A DNA stretch of 64,000 bases from Modicisalibacter xianhensis (GTDB taxonomy: Bacteria; Pseudomonadota; Gammaproteobacteria; Pseudomonadales; Halomonadaceae): the NCBI RefSeq assembly GCF_900113605.1, contig NZ_FOPY01000010.1, positions 1-64,000 of the forward strand. Reading direction: 5' to 3'. A program made the position numbers and the translations under genes. Shown one piece after another: positions 1 to 8,063 of this stretch (position 1 is its first letter; the number at the start of each line of letters is the position of its first letter). Below the pieces are notes generated by a model that saw only the letters and a program-made list of their open reading frames with translations, did no database searches and was not told the origin of the DNA.

Positions 1-28
1 CGGCCCCACCTGGCCCTGAAATACAAAA

Positions 29-51
29 CGCCCGATGCAGTGCATCGGGCG
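29..51. terminator. Hairpin, probable transcription terminator
   Basis: A 10-base-pair perfect stem (29-38 with 42-51) and a 3-base loop. A short A run precedes it on the plus strand, so it reads as stem plus T4 on the minus strand. The plus strand lacks a clear T tract. It probably ends a gene lying left of the window, but direction is unsure. Confidence 0.5.
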
Positions 52-334
52 CTCTGAGGCGAAATTAGGTGTCAACCTATTTCAGGACTAGACAGTATGG
101 CTTGTTTCCGAGGCCGTTCCGGCAGGCTGCGCGATCCATTTTCGGATAAAATGGAAAATAATTTCATTTTATGAGTAGGCCAATAACCTAGTTGAACTGA
201 GGACATAGCCCTTTGGTCTACCTGAAACAGAAACAGCTTGCAGTGTAATATTGCCTGCACCAATACATGCCATGCCGGCCTGGGTGCCAACTCAGTGCCA
301 GCCATGTCTGTCTCGTTCGCAGTAAGGAAACGCC
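52..334. other. Intergenic region upstream of the TSUP permease gene
   Basis: No convincing gene on either strand. An AT-rich patch around 140-200 is the best place for a promoter of the downstream permease gene, and a purine-rich ribosome binding site lies at 322-330. The open frames here have no recognisable protein features. Confidence 0.5.
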
Positions 335-1090
335 GTGGAAGACTCTCTCTTTACCTGGGGACTGCTTATCGTTGCCGCCTTTCTCGGAGGCGGGCTCAAT
401 GCCATCGCAGGCGGGGGGAGCTTTTTCACCTTTCCGGCCCTGGTATATGCGGGCGTGCCGGCCGTGGCTGCCAATGCCTCGGGCACCTTGGCCCTGTTGC
501 CAGGCTATGTCGCCAGTACCTGGGGTTTCCGTGAAGACCTGAAAGCCCCCGCGGCCCTGCCCATGGGGCAGACGCTGGGCGTCAGCCTGCTGGGAGGGGC
601 CTTGGGTGCAGGGTTGCTGCTCGTTACCCCCGATGAGGTCTTTCGTGCCGTCGTGCCTTGGCTGCTACTGGCGGCGACCGTGCTTTTCGCGGCCGGTCCG
701 CGCTTGATGACTGCGCTCAAGCGTGGTGATGGCGAGGCAGGCGGCATCGCTCATGCGGCGTCGCTGCTGGCCGTGAGCCTCTACGGTGGCTACTTCAATG
801 GTGGGCTGGGCATCGTGCTGCTGGCAGTCTTCAGCCTGTTGGGACACCGCGACCTCAACATGATGCAGGGGTTGAAGAACCTGATTTCCGCGGTGCTCAC
901 AACAATTGCGGTGACGCTGTATGCCCTTGGCGGCGCCATCGTTTGGAAAGAGTCGCTGGTCATGATGATCGCCGCCATTGCCGGCGGTTATGTCATGGCC
1001 CGCGTGGCGCGCCGGCTGCCGGCGGTCGTGGTTCGCACGGTGGTCATCGCCACGGGCCTGGTCATGACGATCCTGTTTTTCAGGACCTGA
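335..1090 (+). CDS. TSUP (TauE/SafE) family membrane permease
   Basis: A 251-residue inner-membrane protein of the TSUP family, which moves small sulfur-containing or organic anions such as sulfite, sulfoacetate or related acids across the membrane. The family's glycine-rich N-terminal motif GGGLNAIAGGGSFFTFPAL is at about residues 20-38, and a second half-repeat with GGYFNGGLGI is near 150. Eight or so hydrophobic segments cover the chain, and length is typical. The start is GTG at 335, chosen because AAGGAAA lies just upstream and the signature follows at the expected distance. It converges with the flavin reductase gene. The substrate cannot be told from sequence. Confidence 0.9.
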   Translation: MEDSLFTWGLLIVAAFLGGGLNAIAGGGSFFTFPALVYAGVPAVAANASGTLALLPGYVASTWGFREDLKAPAALPMGQTLGVSLLGGALGAGLLLVTPDEVFRAVVPWLLLAATVLFAAGPRLMTALKRGDGEAGGIAHAASLLAVSLYGGYFNGGLGIVLLAVFSLLGHRDLNMMQGLKNLISAVLTTIAVTLYALGGAIVWKESLVMMIAAIAGGYVMARVARRLPAVVVRTVVIATGLVMTILFFRT

Positions 1091-1126
1091 GCCCCGTAGC
1101 TCGTGTCACCGGCAGGGGCTTCTGGT

Positions 1127-1759
1127 TCAGCTAGGGCGCTCCAGGGCAAACACATCCGTGGTGCGCACGTAATCGGCTCCGGCCAGGCGGCCAACGGGAC
1201 GCAGGGCCTCGCGACTGACGTGGCGTCCATCCCACACCCCGGGGTCGGCATGGATGGCCACGACCTCCGCCAGCACCAGGCGCCCCGAGCGCGGCCGGTC
1301 ACCGAAGCTCAGCACGTCACGGACCCGACAGCCAAAGGCGATCGGCGCTTCGGCGATGCGTGGGGGCTTCAACTCTCCCAGAGGGGCCTTGCCGAGTCCG
1401 GCATGAGTGAACTCGTCCCCGTCGGGGGGCAGCGTGGCGCTGGTCGCGTTCAGGGCCTCGATCAGGTCCTCACTACCGATATGCACCACACACTCCCGCA
1501 CTGTCTCCAGGTTGCGCACCGTGTCCTTGGGCATGGCGCGATCGTCGAGCAGCGGAGCAAAGGCCAGGACCGGCGGGTCGACACTGGCGACGTTGAAGAA
1601 CGAGAACGGCGCCAGGTTAGCGTTGCCTTCGGCATCGACAGTAGATACCCAGGCAATCGGGCGGGGCGCAATGGCCCCTGAAAGCAAGCGATAAACCGTG
1701 CCGGCGTCCAATTGCGCGACATCGAAAAAAGCCGGGTCGGCTGAGTGGGTTGGGGACAT
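1127..1759 (-). CDS. Flavin reductase-like (DIM6/NTAB family) FMN-binding protein
   Basis: A 210-residue soluble protein with the FMN-binding split-barrel fold of the flavin reductase-like family. The signature GAIAPRPIAWVSTVD (about residues 28-42), followed by NLAPFSFFNVASVDPP, matches the FMN-phosphate-binding loop of this group. Members either reduce flavin with NAD(P)H for a partner oxygenase or simply bind FMN. No oxygenase partner is next to it, so the role is open. It is on the same strand as, and 40 bases downstream of, the GMC oxidoreductase gene and could be its last co-transcribed gene. Confidence 0.88.
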   Translation of the reverse strand: MSPTHSADPAFFDVAQLDAGTVYRLLSGAIAPRPIAWVSTVDAEGNANLAPFSFFNVASVDPPVLAFAPLLDDRAMPKDTVRNLETVRECVVHIGSEDLIEALNATSATLPPDGDEFTHAGLGKAPLGELKPPRIAEAPIAFGCRVRDVLSFGDRPRSGRLVLAEVVAIHADPGVWDGRHVSREALRPVGRLAGADYVRTTDVFALERPS

Positions 1760-1799
1760 GTGAACGCTCCGTCAGGTTATGAGGGGCACCGCGCGACAT

Positions 1800-3254
1800 T
1801 CATATGCGCTGGCCGAGCCGGCGCTCGAGATGGGCGCTGAGGCGCAGCGCGAGTTGCGTCAGCGTCAATGTAGGGTTGGCATGCCCCGCACTGGGGAACA
1901 CGCTTGACCCTGCGATATAGAAATTATCCTGGCCAAACACCTTGCAGTCGCTATCGACGATGCCCTGGTCGGAGGTCAGGCTCATGCGCGTGCCGCCCAT
2001 ATGATGGCGACCGGCAATTTCGCCGTCGGCCGGAAACTCAATGGCCTCGACGGCCTCATTTGCCAGCCACGGGGCAAGCTGTAACCGGCCGGCATTCTGA
2101 TCGCGCAGGTAGTCGCCGAGCAACAGGGTGCTGTCGCGAACGGTTCTGGCATCCAGCGGGGTCTTGCGCCAGATCAGGCGGGCGCGCGGCATGCCCAGCT
2201 TGTCGGTTGCCGTGTCCAGTTCGATACGGCTCTCCGGGTGCGGTTCCTGCTCCCACGCGGCCCGCAGCAATGCACCACACATCAGGCGTTTGCCGAGGGC
2301 CTTGTCCTTGAGCTGGCGTCCCAGTGCCGGCGCGGCAAAGGCCAGGTCGTCGATCAACTGCTCGGTATCCTCGTCGCCCATACGGTGCAAGCGCAGGCCG
2401 CAATTCAGAATGCGCCGCTCGGCAATGCTGTCGGGGGTCGGGGCCAGAAAGGCCGTGTGGTCGAGGTCGAGCCCGAAGCGGGCAGGGTCGAGAAACAGCG
2501 CCCGGCCAATGGTGGCATGGGGGTGATCCATCCAGTAGCGGCCCAGGGTCTCGGGGTGCTTGACCAGTTGACCGTCCGCCTGGCGGTTGCACCACAGCAG
2601 CAGGCGTGAGTTCTCGATGCCGCCACAGGCCAGCACGAAGTAGTGGGCACTGACTCTTCGCTCATTGCCGGCATAGTCGCGGAAGACCGCTCGCGTCACC
2701 TTGCCTTGCGAGGTTTGCAGCCCCCACAGGTTGGCCGTCGGGCAGTAGGCCAGTGCCTCGGCATTCTGGACAAATGCGGTGTACTTGGGCTTCAGGCGTG
2801 TCGGGGGCGGAGCGGAAAAATGGATCCGCTTGAGTCCTGTACCGGGAATATCGCTATCCGGGGGAATGGGAACGACGCCCAGAATATCCGCCGCTTCGGC
2901 ATAGTAGGGCTCCAGCGCCTCACGACCGATCGGCCAGGCCGTCGTCGCGGGAGCGGCCGGTTTTGCGACAAAGTCGTAGGTATCCAGCGAGCGGCAGATG
3001 CCTCCCCAGTGATTGGTCGATCCACCGAAGTAGCGCAACCTGGCGCTGACGAGCGGGATGTAGGGATCGCCGAGCGACTCGCCGGCATAAATTTCCTGCG
3101 AACGTTCGCTGTACTCGTGGTCGCCACCCTCGCACAGGGCCACACGATAGCCCTGGCGCACCAGTCGCTGGGCCATCGAGAGCCCGGCCGCACCGCAGCC
3201 CACGATACATACGTCAACGGAATGGTTGCCGAGTTCGGAAAATTCGATCTGCAT
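1800..3254 (-). CDS. GMC-family FAD-dependent oxidoreductase
   Basis: A 484-residue flavoprotein of the glucose-methanol-choline oxidoreductase family, which oxidises alcohol or sugar hydroxyl groups. The FAD dinucleotide-binding motif CIVGCGAAGLSMAQRL is at residues 16-31. The C-terminal GMC domain contains HHMGGTRM and GSSVFPSAGHANPTLT, holding the expected active-site histidine and the asparagine. It has no signal peptide of its own. Its ATG overlaps the stop of the small Tat-signal gene upstream by one base (TGATG), so the two are translationally coupled. That suggests export as a passenger on the Tat partner, like membrane-bound sugar dehydrogenases. Substrate unknown. Confidence 0.88.
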   Translation of the reverse strand: MQIEFSELGNHSVDVCIVGCGAAGLSMAQRLVRQGYRVALCEGGDHEYSERSQEIYAGESLGDPYIPLVSARLRYFGGSTNHWGGICRSLDTYDFVAKPAAPATTAWPIGREALEPYYAEAADILGVVPIPPDSDIPGTGLKRIHFSAPPPTRLKPKYTAFVQNAEALAYCPTANLWGLQTSQGKVTRAVFRDYAGNERRVSAHYFVLACGGIENSRLLLWCNRQADGQLVKHPETLGRYWMDHPHATIGRALFLDPARFGLDLDHTAFLAPTPDSIAERRILNCGLRLHRMGDEDTEQLIDDLAFAAPALGRQLKDKALGKRLMCGALLRAAWEQEPHPESRIELDTATDKLGMPRARLIWRKTPLDARTVRDSTLLLGDYLRDQNAGRLQLAPWLANEAVEAIEFPADGEIAGRHHMGGTRMSLTSDQGIVDSDCKVFGQDNFYIAGSSVFPSAGHANPTLTLTQLALRLSAHLERRLGQRI

Positions 3255-3442
3255 CAGATATCGCTCTCGCGAAGCAGCCAGCCGTTGACATTGCGTGGCT
3301 TGTCACCCTGGCCGGAATCCGGCGGCCGAGAGATATTGGCACTCGCCGTGAACGGACCAACCAGGGTCACGCCGAGCAGGCCCAGAAAATGTCGACGTGA
3401 CAAAGGAGGAGGGGGCAGCAAGTCCTTTTGCGGTAAGCGCAT
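3254..3442 (-). CDS. Very small twin-arginine signal protein coupled to the GMC oxidoreductase
   Basis: A 62-residue protein with a Tat signal: SRRHFLGLLGVTLVGPF at about residues 15-31 gives the twin arginine, the phenylalanine and the hydrophobic stretch. Only about 28 residues follow. In three-subunit GMC dehydrogenases the small (gamma) subunit carries the Tat signal and takes the flavoprotein with it through the Tat pore, but that subunit is usually about 150-200 residues. Here nearly everything but the signal is missing. The stop overlaps the GMC start by one base. It is either a minimal Tat escort or a truncated subunit still kept in frame. No cytochrome c subunit is adjacent. Confidence 0.75.
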   Translation of the reverse strand: MRLPQKDLLPPPPLSRRHFLGLLGVTLVGPFTASANISRPPDSGQGDKPRNVNGWLLRESDI

Positions 3443-3493
3443 GGCATGACCTCATTATCGTTTGAGATCCACTCTATCCGATCCGCGAGCGCC

Positions 3494-4372
3494 TCACATC
3501 ATGAGCGCCAGTAATACCGGCAGGTAAAGAAACGAGAGCAGGGTCGAGCAGAACACCAGCCCGGCGACATATTCCGGCTCGCGGCGGGCGCGTTGGGCGA
3601 ACAGGTAGTTGTAGACCGCCACCGGCATGCTCATCTGCAGGATCAGAACGCTCTGTGCCAGCGGTGGCAGTCCGAGCAGTTGCGACACGCCGAAGGCCGC
3701 CAGCGCTGCGGCGGGAATACGTAGCAGGCTGAACTCCAGGCTCGAAGCGAGGCTGCGTACCTGGATGCTGGCCAGCGAGACCCCCAGCGTGATCAGCATG
3801 AGCGGCACGCTGAAACCGGAGATCAATTCGACCGTATTGGACAGCCAGCGTGGCAGGGTATGTCCGGTAAGCAGCAGGACGGAAGCGATCAGGATGGCAT
3901 AGATGGTCGGGGTGCGCAGCAACGTGCGCAGTGGACGACCGCTGCGGCTGGCGAGCATGGCGCCGAAAGTGAACTGCACCAGCGCCACCGAGACCATGAT
4001 GGTGATGGCATAGGCGAAGCCGGCCTTGCCGAAGGCATAGAGCGCGACGGGCAAGCCCATGTTGCCGGTATTGGGATACATCATCGGTGAAATGATGACC
4101 TTCCAGTTCTTGCGCAGCAGTTTGGCCAGAAGGAAGCTGCCTGCGGCCATGAGGAGGAGCACCAGCAGCGTGCCGAGCATGGTCTGGCCGAAGCTGCGCG
4201 CGTCGATCTCCGCATTGCCCAGGGCCGCGAGGATCAGGGTCGGCGTACCGATGTTGAAGACCAGGCGGGTGATGAAGTCGACGGGATAGTCGTAGCCCAG
4301 CCGTTTCCAGAAGAAGCCGAGGCTGGCACCGAAAAAGACAGGGGCCATCACGGCGAAGAGTTCGGCGAACAT
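3494..4372 (-). CDS. AEC (auxin efflux carrier) family transporter
   Basis: A 292-residue membrane protein with about ten hydrophobic segments. It carries the AEC motif NTGNMGLP (about residues 101-108), and the second half includes PLMLITLGVSLA, both typical of the bile/arsenite/auxin carrier-like fold. Bacterial members transport malate, malonate and other carboxylates or amino acid derivatives. It is 80 bases downstream of the gamma-glutamylcyclotransferase-like gene on the same strand and may be co-transcribed with it. Substrate cannot be assigned from sequence. Confidence 0.88.
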   Translation of the reverse strand: MFAELFAVMAPVFFGASLGFFWKRLGYDYPVDFITRLVFNIGTPTLILAALGNAEIDARSFGQTMLGTLLVLLLMAAGSFLLAKLLRKNWKVIISPMMYPNTGNMGLPVALYAFGKAGFAYAITIMVSVALVQFTFGAMLASRSGRPLRTLLRTPTIYAILIASVLLLTGHTLPRWLSNTVELISGFSVPLMLITLGVSLASIQVRSLASSLEFSLLRIPAAALAAFGVSQLLGLPPLAQSVLILQMSMPVAVYNYLFAQRARREPEYVAGLVFCSTLLSFLYLPVLLALMM

Positions 4373-4452
4373 GGGCGGTCCTTGGTATCGAAGCGAAACA
4401 GGGTTCGACTATTGTCTACAATCGACAGCCCATTGTGCAATTGCGAAGCCCG

Positions 4453-4809
4453 CTAACGGCGCGCTGTCGGCCAGGCCCCTTCGCGGATCGGGCGACAGCC
4501 CGACACGTTGTGGTTGTAGAGATACAGCCAGGCCGGGCCAAAGGCGGTGCGATGCACCAGGCGGTCGTAATCGCCCTGCTTGGGTGCGCGTACCCGGTAG
4601 CCTTCCAGGCGGTCGAGACCGGCAAGAACGTTGCTATCGACACGAAAGACCTCCACCTCGATGCCAAGTGACGGCTCGGGCTTGGCGCCTGGGTAAGGGC
4701 CCAGGTCGTAGAGTGTGACGGCAGTGAGGCGATCCGACCCCAGAAATTCCGCCTCGGATAGCCAGTAATGATTGCGCAGCCCACGCTTGAGCGTGCCGTA
4801 GACGGCCAC
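4453..4809 (-). CDS. Gamma-glutamylcyclotransferase-like (AIG2/YtfP family) protein
   Basis: A small protein of about 118 residues with the family's N-terminal motif VAVYGTLKRG and the segment EVFRVDSNVLAGLDRLEGYR, which carries the conserved acidic residues. Family members release 5-oxoproline from gamma-glutamyl compounds. The open frame extends upstream to a GTG at 4965, but that start lies inside the hairpin of a strong terminator (4930-4973). The GTG at 4809, right at the conserved strand, gives the usual family length and is preferred, although no good ribosome binding site is visible. Its nearness to 5-oxoprolinase and a TRAP transporter fits a 5-oxoproline pathway. That link is an inference. 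Confidence 0.75.
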   Translation of the reverse strand: MAVYGTLKRGLRNHYWLSEAEFLGSDRLTAVTLYDLGPYPGAKPEPSLGIEVEVFRVDSNVLAGLDRLEGYRVRAPKQGDYDRLVHRTAFGPAWLYLYNHNVSGCRPIREGAWPTARR

Positions 4810-4929
4810 CAGCGGGGTACGTTGTGGCGAGAGCGGGCGTTGGCATGGCGCTGGCTCCTGCAGGTGAAAGCACGACTCGGTCGATGAGGGCCGTAGTCTA
4901 GCAGCATTGAGCCAGTCGTCGTTGAGCGC

Positions 4930-4973
4930 GGGGAAAACGCCGGTCCGTGCCTGGCATGGCGGCACGGACCGGC
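4930..4973 (-). terminator. Rho-independent terminator after dctM
   Basis: A 13-base-pair perfect stem (4939-4951 with 4961-4973) with a 9-base loop. On the minus strand it is followed by a short T run (complement of 4934-4937). It begins 9 bases after the dctM stop, so it should end the dctPQM transcript and makes the downstream cyclotransferase-like gene a separate unit. Confidence 0.85.
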
Positions 4974-4981
4974 AGGCAGGT

Positions 4982-6346
4982 TCAATTCATTGCCTGGGGC
5001 AAATAAAGCGCGATCTCGGGAAACAGGCGCATCAGGGCGATGGCCAGCAGCATCAGTAGGAAGAACGGCACGGTGGCCCGGGTGATGGTCACGATATCCT
5101 TGCCGGTCATGCCCTGAATGACGAACAGGTTGAAGCCCACCGGCGGGGTGATCTGCGACATCTCGACGACGATCACCAGATAGATGCCGAACCAGATCAG
5201 GTCGAACCCGCCGGTCTCTATCAGCGGCATGATGATCGAGGTCACCAGCAGGATCAGCGAGATGCCGTCCAGGAAGCAGCCCAGCACCAGCAGGAACAGG
5301 GTCAGGATCACCAGCAGCGCCGTTGGCGACAGGCCCATTCCGGCGATGGCGTTGGCCAATTGCATGGGCAATTGCGTGAAGCCCATCGCCGACGACAGAA
5401 ACGATGCCCCGGCGATGATGAAGGCGATCATGCACGAGGTACGTAGTGCCGCGAACAGGGAGTCGAGGAAGATCGCCTTGTTGAAATGACCGTTGGCGCG
5501 GGCAATCAGCATCGACAGCACGACACCGGCCGATGCCGCTTCGGTGGGTGAGGCAAACCCACCGTAGATGCTGCCGAGAATGCCGCCGATGAGTATCAGT
5601 AACGGTATGAGCTGAATACTGCCGGCGAGTTTCTCGCGCAGCGTGGTCGATGGCTCGCGCTTGCCGGCACGCCCCTGGCGCTCGCCGACCAGTAGCGACC
5701 AGCCGATCAGGTAGGTCATGAACAGGCCGAGCAGCAGCAGGCCGGGGCCGATCCCGGCGATGAACAGCCGCGAGATCGACTGCTCGGTGACCACCCCGTA
5801 GACGATCATCATGATCGAGGGCGGAATCAGCAGGCCCAGCGTCGAGGCGCTGGCCAGCGTGCCGATGGCCAGGTTGGTGTCGTAGCCACGCCGTTCCAGC
5901 TCCGGCAGGGTCATCTTGCCGACGGTGGCACAGGTCGCCGCCGAGGAGCCGCAGACAGCAGCGAACAGGCCGCTGCCGATGATATTGGAATGCAGCAGGC
6001 GCCCGGGCAGGCGATTGAGCCACGGCGACAGGGCGCGGAACATGTTGTCGGCCAGACCGGAACGGAACAGCACTTCGCCCATCCACACGAACATGGGCAG
6101 GGCGGTCAGTTCCCAGCCGTAGCTGGCCCCCCAGAAATCCGAGGCCAGGATCGGGCCGGGTTCGAAGCTCGTGAACGTCGACAGGGCAATCCAGCCGGTG
6201 CCGAGCAGGGCGAAGGCGATCCACACACCGCCACCCAACAGCACTGCCAGGGCGAGGATCGTGACGAGACTGAGGGTCAGCACGGGAGCGATCTCCAGAA
6301 ATAGCGTGGACGAGGGGTGCGGCTCATTCGCCACCGGCCTCTTCAT
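4982..6346 (-). CDS. dctM: TRAP transporter large membrane subunit
   Basis: A 454-residue large permease of a tripartite ATP-independent periplasmic (TRAP) transporter, the Na+-driven channel subunit. It has about 12 hydrophobic segments and family motifs such as GSSAATCATVGKMTLPE and LASASTLGLLIPPSIMMIVYG. The ATG at 6346 (MKRPVAN) is chosen over a longer frame because it gives the normal family length and a short overlap with dctQ, whose stop lies at 6324. It works with DctQ and the binding protein encoded just upstream. The substrate of TRAP systems is usually a carboxylate; pxpABC nearby hints at 5-oxoproline. Confidence 0.95.
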   Translation of the reverse strand: MKRPVANEPHPSSTLFLEIAPVLTLSLVTILALAVLLGGGVWIAFALLGTGWIALSTFTSFEPGPILASDFWGASYGWELTALPMFVWMGEVLFRSGLADNMFRALSPWLNRLPGRLLHSNIIGSGLFAAVCGSSAATCATVGKMTLPELERRGYDTNLAIGTLASASTLGLLIPPSIMMIVYGVVTEQSISRLFIAGIGPGLLLLGLFMTYLIGWSLLVGERQGRAGKREPSTTLREKLAGSIQLIPLLILIGGILGSIYGGFASPTEAASAGVVLSMLIARANGHFNKAIFLDSLFAALRTSCMIAFIIAGASFLSSAMGFTQLPMQLANAIAGMGLSPTALLVILTLFLLVLGCFLDGISLILLVTSIIMPLIETGGFDLIWFGIYLVIVVEMSQITPPVGFNLFVIQGMTGKDIVTITRATVPFFLLMLLAIALMRLFPEIALYLPQAMN

Positions 6347-6887
6347 GGCGTTCGGGGGCGATGTAACGGTTCGGCGTCGTGACAGCGATACGCAGCGTGG
6401 CGATAAGTGCCTCGACAAGCGCCAGGCACAGCAGGCCGACGCCGATCGTCAGCACCGTCTGCGGTATCCACAGCGGAATGGCGAGCAGGCCGGAGGAGAC
6501 ATCGCCGTAATCGAGGCTCTCCCGAATCAGGCCGATCAACTCCCAGCCCAGTACCAGGCTCAATGCCAGGGCCACGACCAGGCAGGCACTCTCGACCCAC
6601 ACGCGAACCGCGCTCGGCAGGCGCGAAATCACCAACGTCACCCGAATATGTGCATGGTGAACGAAGGTATAAGCGAGACTCAGGAACGTGGCGCCCACCA
6701 GCAGGTAGGCGGCGATCTCCGACACGCCGGAGACTTCCAGGCCCAGCCGGCTGGCGCCGAACAGGACCAGCAGGCCGTCCAGGCAGCGAAACAGGACCTG
6801 CAGCGTGACCAGGGCGCAGATGATCAGCATGCAGATGGCGGCGCCCCAGGCGCCGAGGTCATAGAGCTTGCGAAGTCGGAAGGTCAT
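6324..6887 (-). CDS. dctQ: TRAP transporter small membrane subunit
   Basis: A 187-residue four-helix membrane protein matching the DctQ small permease family, with helices at roughly 17-38, 54-76, 97-120 and 138-163. The ATG at 6887 (MTFRLRKLYDLG) is preferred. An in-frame GTG at 6950 would add 21 proline- and polar-rich residues not seen in the family. The 3' end overlaps dctM by 23 bases, indicating coupled translation. It bridges the large permease and gives the complex its docking surface for DctP. Confidence 0.9.
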   Translation of the reverse strand: MTFRLRKLYDLGAWGAAICMLIICALVTLQVLFRCLDGLLVLFGASRLGLEVSGVSEIAAYLLVGATFLSLAYTFVHHAHIRVTLVISRLPSAVRVWVESACLVVALALSLVLGWELIGLIRESLDYGDVSSGLLAIPLWIPQTVLTIGVGLLCLALVEALIATLRIAVTTPNRYIAPERHEEAGGE

Positions 6888-6964
6888 GGCGAAACGTCCA
6901 CATGACGGGTGGGGCGAGGGCGCGACGATGCCATCGGATGGCTTCGTCACGCCCTGCGGTCGGA

Positions 6965-6986
6965 TCGGGCCGGCGGAGCGGCCCGA
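6965..6986 (-). terminator. Hairpin between dctP and dctQ, probable attenuator or mRNA stabiliser
   Basis: A 7-base-pair GC-rich stem (6965-6971 with 6980-6986) lies 6 bases after the dctP stop and before dctQM. It has no T tract, so it more likely stabilises the dctP message or weakens read-through than fully stops it. That would fit the greater need for binding protein than for permease. Confidence 0.5.
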
Positions 6987-6992
6987 CTCGCG

Positions 6993-7988
6993 TTACTGGG
7001 CCGCCTGACGCTTGCGGTAGTCGGACACCAGTTGCTCGGCCTGCTCGCCGGCTCGCTCCTGCCAGCTCTCGAAAAGCTCGTTGCCGGCAGCCTGCAGCTG
7101 GGCTTGCAATTCGCCCTGGGGCTCGGTGATGGTGACGCCGTGCTCTTTCAGTGCCTCGACGCTGGCTGCCCGGTCGTCACGGCTCATCTGCCAGCCGCGG
7201 CTCTCGGCCTGGGCCGCGGCGTCCAGCACCGCTTGCTGGGCGGACTCGTCCAGGCGATCGAAGGCACGCTTGTTGACGAACACGATGTTCTTCGGGAACC
7301 ACAGGTTGGCATCGCTGAAGTTCGAGACGTAATCCCACGCCGACATGGCCTTGCCGGTCGACACCGAGGTAATCATGGCGTCGACGCGCCCGGTGCTGAA
7401 TGCCGTGGGGATGTCGGCTTCCTCGGTCTCGGTGGGGTTGCCGCCGAGGTTCTCGACGAAGCGCTGGGTATTGATGTTGGGCGCACGCACGCGCAGGCCC
7501 TGGAACTGCGAGGCGTCGGTCAGCTCGAAATCGGTGTAGATCCCCTGCGAGGGCCACGGCACGGAATACAGCGGCATCAGCCCTTCCTTGGCGAACATCC
7601 GGGTGATGATCGGCTTGGAGGCCTGCCACAGCGCATAGGCATCCTCGTAACTGTTGGCCAGTCCCGGCAGCGTGTCGACCTCGTAGATCGGCGACTCGTT
7701 GGACAATGTGGAGAGAAAGATCTCGCCGGCCTGGACCGTGCCACGACGCACCGAGGGCTTGATCTCGGCATGTCCGATCAGCGAACCGCCGCCATGTACG
7801 GTGATATCGACTTCACCATCGGTGGCCTGACGCACATCCTCGGCGAACTGCTTGGTATTCTGGGTATGGAAGCTGGCGTCGCCGTAGGGGGTGGCCAGGT
7901 TCCATTGCTCGGCGGCGAACGTCGGTACGGAAACGGCCATGGCACCGACAGTCGCCAGTGCGGCCAGGGAGAACAGACGGGTAGGCAT
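6993..7988 (-). CDS. dctP: TRAP transporter solute-binding protein
   Basis: A 331-residue periplasmic substrate-binding protein with an N-terminal signal peptide (hydrophobic stretch LAALATVGAMAVSVPTFA, cleavage after residue 25 or so). The DctP/TAXI-type fold shows in motifs such as LRVRAPNINTQRFVENLG, which contains the arginine that normally binds the ligand carboxylate, and PTAFSTGRVDAMITS. It is the first gene of dctPQM and lies just below the LysR gene. The ligand should be a carboxylate. Which one is not shown by sequence; 5-oxoproline is the contextual guess. Confidence 0.93.
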   Translation of the reverse strand: MPTRLFSLAALATVGAMAVSVPTFAAEQWNLATPYGDASFHTQNTKQFAEDVRQATDGEVDITVHGGGSLIGHAEIKPSVRRGTVQAGEIFLSTLSNESPIYEVDTLPGLANSYEDAYALWQASKPIITRMFAKEGLMPLYSVPWPSQGIYTDFELTDASQFQGLRVRAPNINTQRFVENLGGNPTETEEADIPTAFSTGRVDAMITSVSTGKAMSAWDYVSNFSDANLWFPKNIVFVNKRAFDRLDESAQQAVLDAAAQAESRGWQMSRDDRAASVEALKEHGVTITEPQGELQAQLQAAGNELFESWQERAGEQAEQLVSDYRKRQAAQ

Positions 7989-8063
7989 GGGATTACCTCA
8001 TGTTGTTATTGAATGAGTCGGGTCAATTCATTCTTCAAGCCACGCTATTGCAAGGTCAAATCG

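Noticed and set aside
4416-6224. 602-codon minus-strand frame overlapping dctM in another phase
   Set aside because: dctM is the recognisable protein; this frame is arginine/proline/histidine-rich, the sign of an out-of-phase reading of high-GC DNA.
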